A DNA stretch of 64,000 nt, from NCBI GenBank assembly GCA_038380795.1, contig CM076266.1, forward strand, positions 44,538,425 through 44,602,424, given 5' to 3'. Positions 63,865 to 64,000 of the stretch are shown piece after piece. Both the position numbers and the translations under genes were made by a program. This DNA comes from Pyrocephalus nanus. Lineage: Eukaryota; Chordata; Aves; Passeriformes; Tyrannidae. How positions within the stretch are numbered: position 1 is the stretch's first letter; the number at the start of each line of letters is the position of its first letter. The notes beneath the pieces were generated by a model, which was given only the letters and a program-made list of their open reading frames with translations, had not been told where the DNA came from and ran no database searches.

Positions 63865-64000
63865 GGTACATTGAGGAAGCCTGTATTATTCCATGTCCCT
63901 CAGACTGCAAGCTCAGTGAGTGGTCCAACTGGTCTCGCTGCAGTAAATCCTGTGGGAGCGGGGTAAAGGTTCGGTCTAAATGGCTCCGTGAAAAACCCTA
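63865..64000 (+). CDS. THSD7A: THSD7A exon I (partial): CIIPC repeat end and WSNWSRC repeat start
   Basis: Start of a coding exon, phase 1 in; it runs off the window. Acceptor TTCATGCAG. GG completes a glycine and the frame reads YIEEACIIPC, closing a TSP1 repeat. The next begins SDCKLSEWSNWSRC with CSKSCGSGVKVRSKWL. WSNW is a WxxW C-mannosylation motif. CSKSCG fits the CxxS/TCG motif for O-fucose on TSP1 repeats. NWS is also a possible N-glycosylation site. The last 2 bases of the window are the first two of a tyrosine codon, as expected from recalled THSD7A (REKPY). Exon end not visible. Confidence 0.96.

Larger units (their letters stand above)
1..64000 (+). other. THSD7A: THSD7A locus, central part of the gene
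   Basis: Nine in-phase exons on this strand encode a cysteine-rich chain of TSP1 repeats that matches the middle of THSD7A as I remember the vertebrate protein. It does so without skipping any segment. From established knowledge, THSD7A is a type I membrane protein of about 1,650 residues with a very large ectodomain of TSP1 repeats. It is expressed in endothelium and podocytes, its soluble ectodomain affects endothelial migration and filopodia, and it is a known autoantigen in membranous nephropathy. The paralogue THSD7B is the main alternative. I prefer THSD7A because long stretches agree with it almost residue for residue, for example around VGNWSDC and KWLREKP. The window holds neither end of the gene; 5' exons should lie before position 1 and 3' exons after 64000. 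Confidence 0.95.

Noticed and set aside
1..64000. CRISPR arrays, operons, prophage or other prokaryotic systems
   Set aside because: The split gene with consensus splice sites, CR1 repeats and low coding density show vertebrate nuclear DNA; no spaced direct repeats were seen.

Overview
The window is nuclear DNA of an amniote vertebrate, most likely a bird. It is AT-rich, and its only recognisable protein gene is spread over short exons with long introns on the + strand. The recognisable interspersed repeats are fragments of the CR1 LINE family: four 3'-end fragments with the typical terminal sequence plus one older, degraded copy. No Alu, L1 or B1-type repeats were seen. Two CR1 copies (48094 and 60525) look like the types common in neoavian birds, so a neoavian species is the best guess; no search could be run to name it.

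The gene is THSD7A (thrombospondin type-1 domain-containing 7A). Nine consecutive coding exons can be placed: 979-1182, 22789-22980, 30607-30841, 33817-33932, 36162-36294, 39284-39387, 50429-50623, 52901-53164 and 63865 to beyond 64000. Joined in order they stay open in one frame for about 526 codons, with AG acceptors, GT donors and matching intron phases. They encode the middle third of the protein: the end of one thrombospondin type-1 (TSP1) repeat, seven complete repeats and the start of another. The promoter, signal-peptide exon, transmembrane exon and 3' end lie outside the window.

Layout: 1-978 is intron; 1183-22788 is a 21.6 kb intron with one CR1 fragment, an A32 tract and two strong hairpins; 22981-30606 is a 7.6 kb intron with an AT-rich tract; four short exons lie between 30607 and 39387, separated by introns of 2-3 kb that hold a possible solo LTR and a GC-richer block ending in poly-A; 39388-50428 is an 11 kb intron carrying three CR1 fragments, including the largest, which retains part of the reverse transcriptase coding region; 50624-52900 is short; 53165-63864 is a 10.7 kb intron with a perfect 14-bp inverted repeat and one CR1 fragment.

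No second gene, RNA gene, CRISPR array or novel multi-gene system was found. The most useful observations are a weak splice donor with a better-looking cryptic donor inside the same THSD7A exon, the LTR-like segment, several perfect hairpins, and intronic stretches with clustered SOX-, homeodomain- or POU-like motifs that could be conserved enhancers. All of these rest on reading the sequence by eye.
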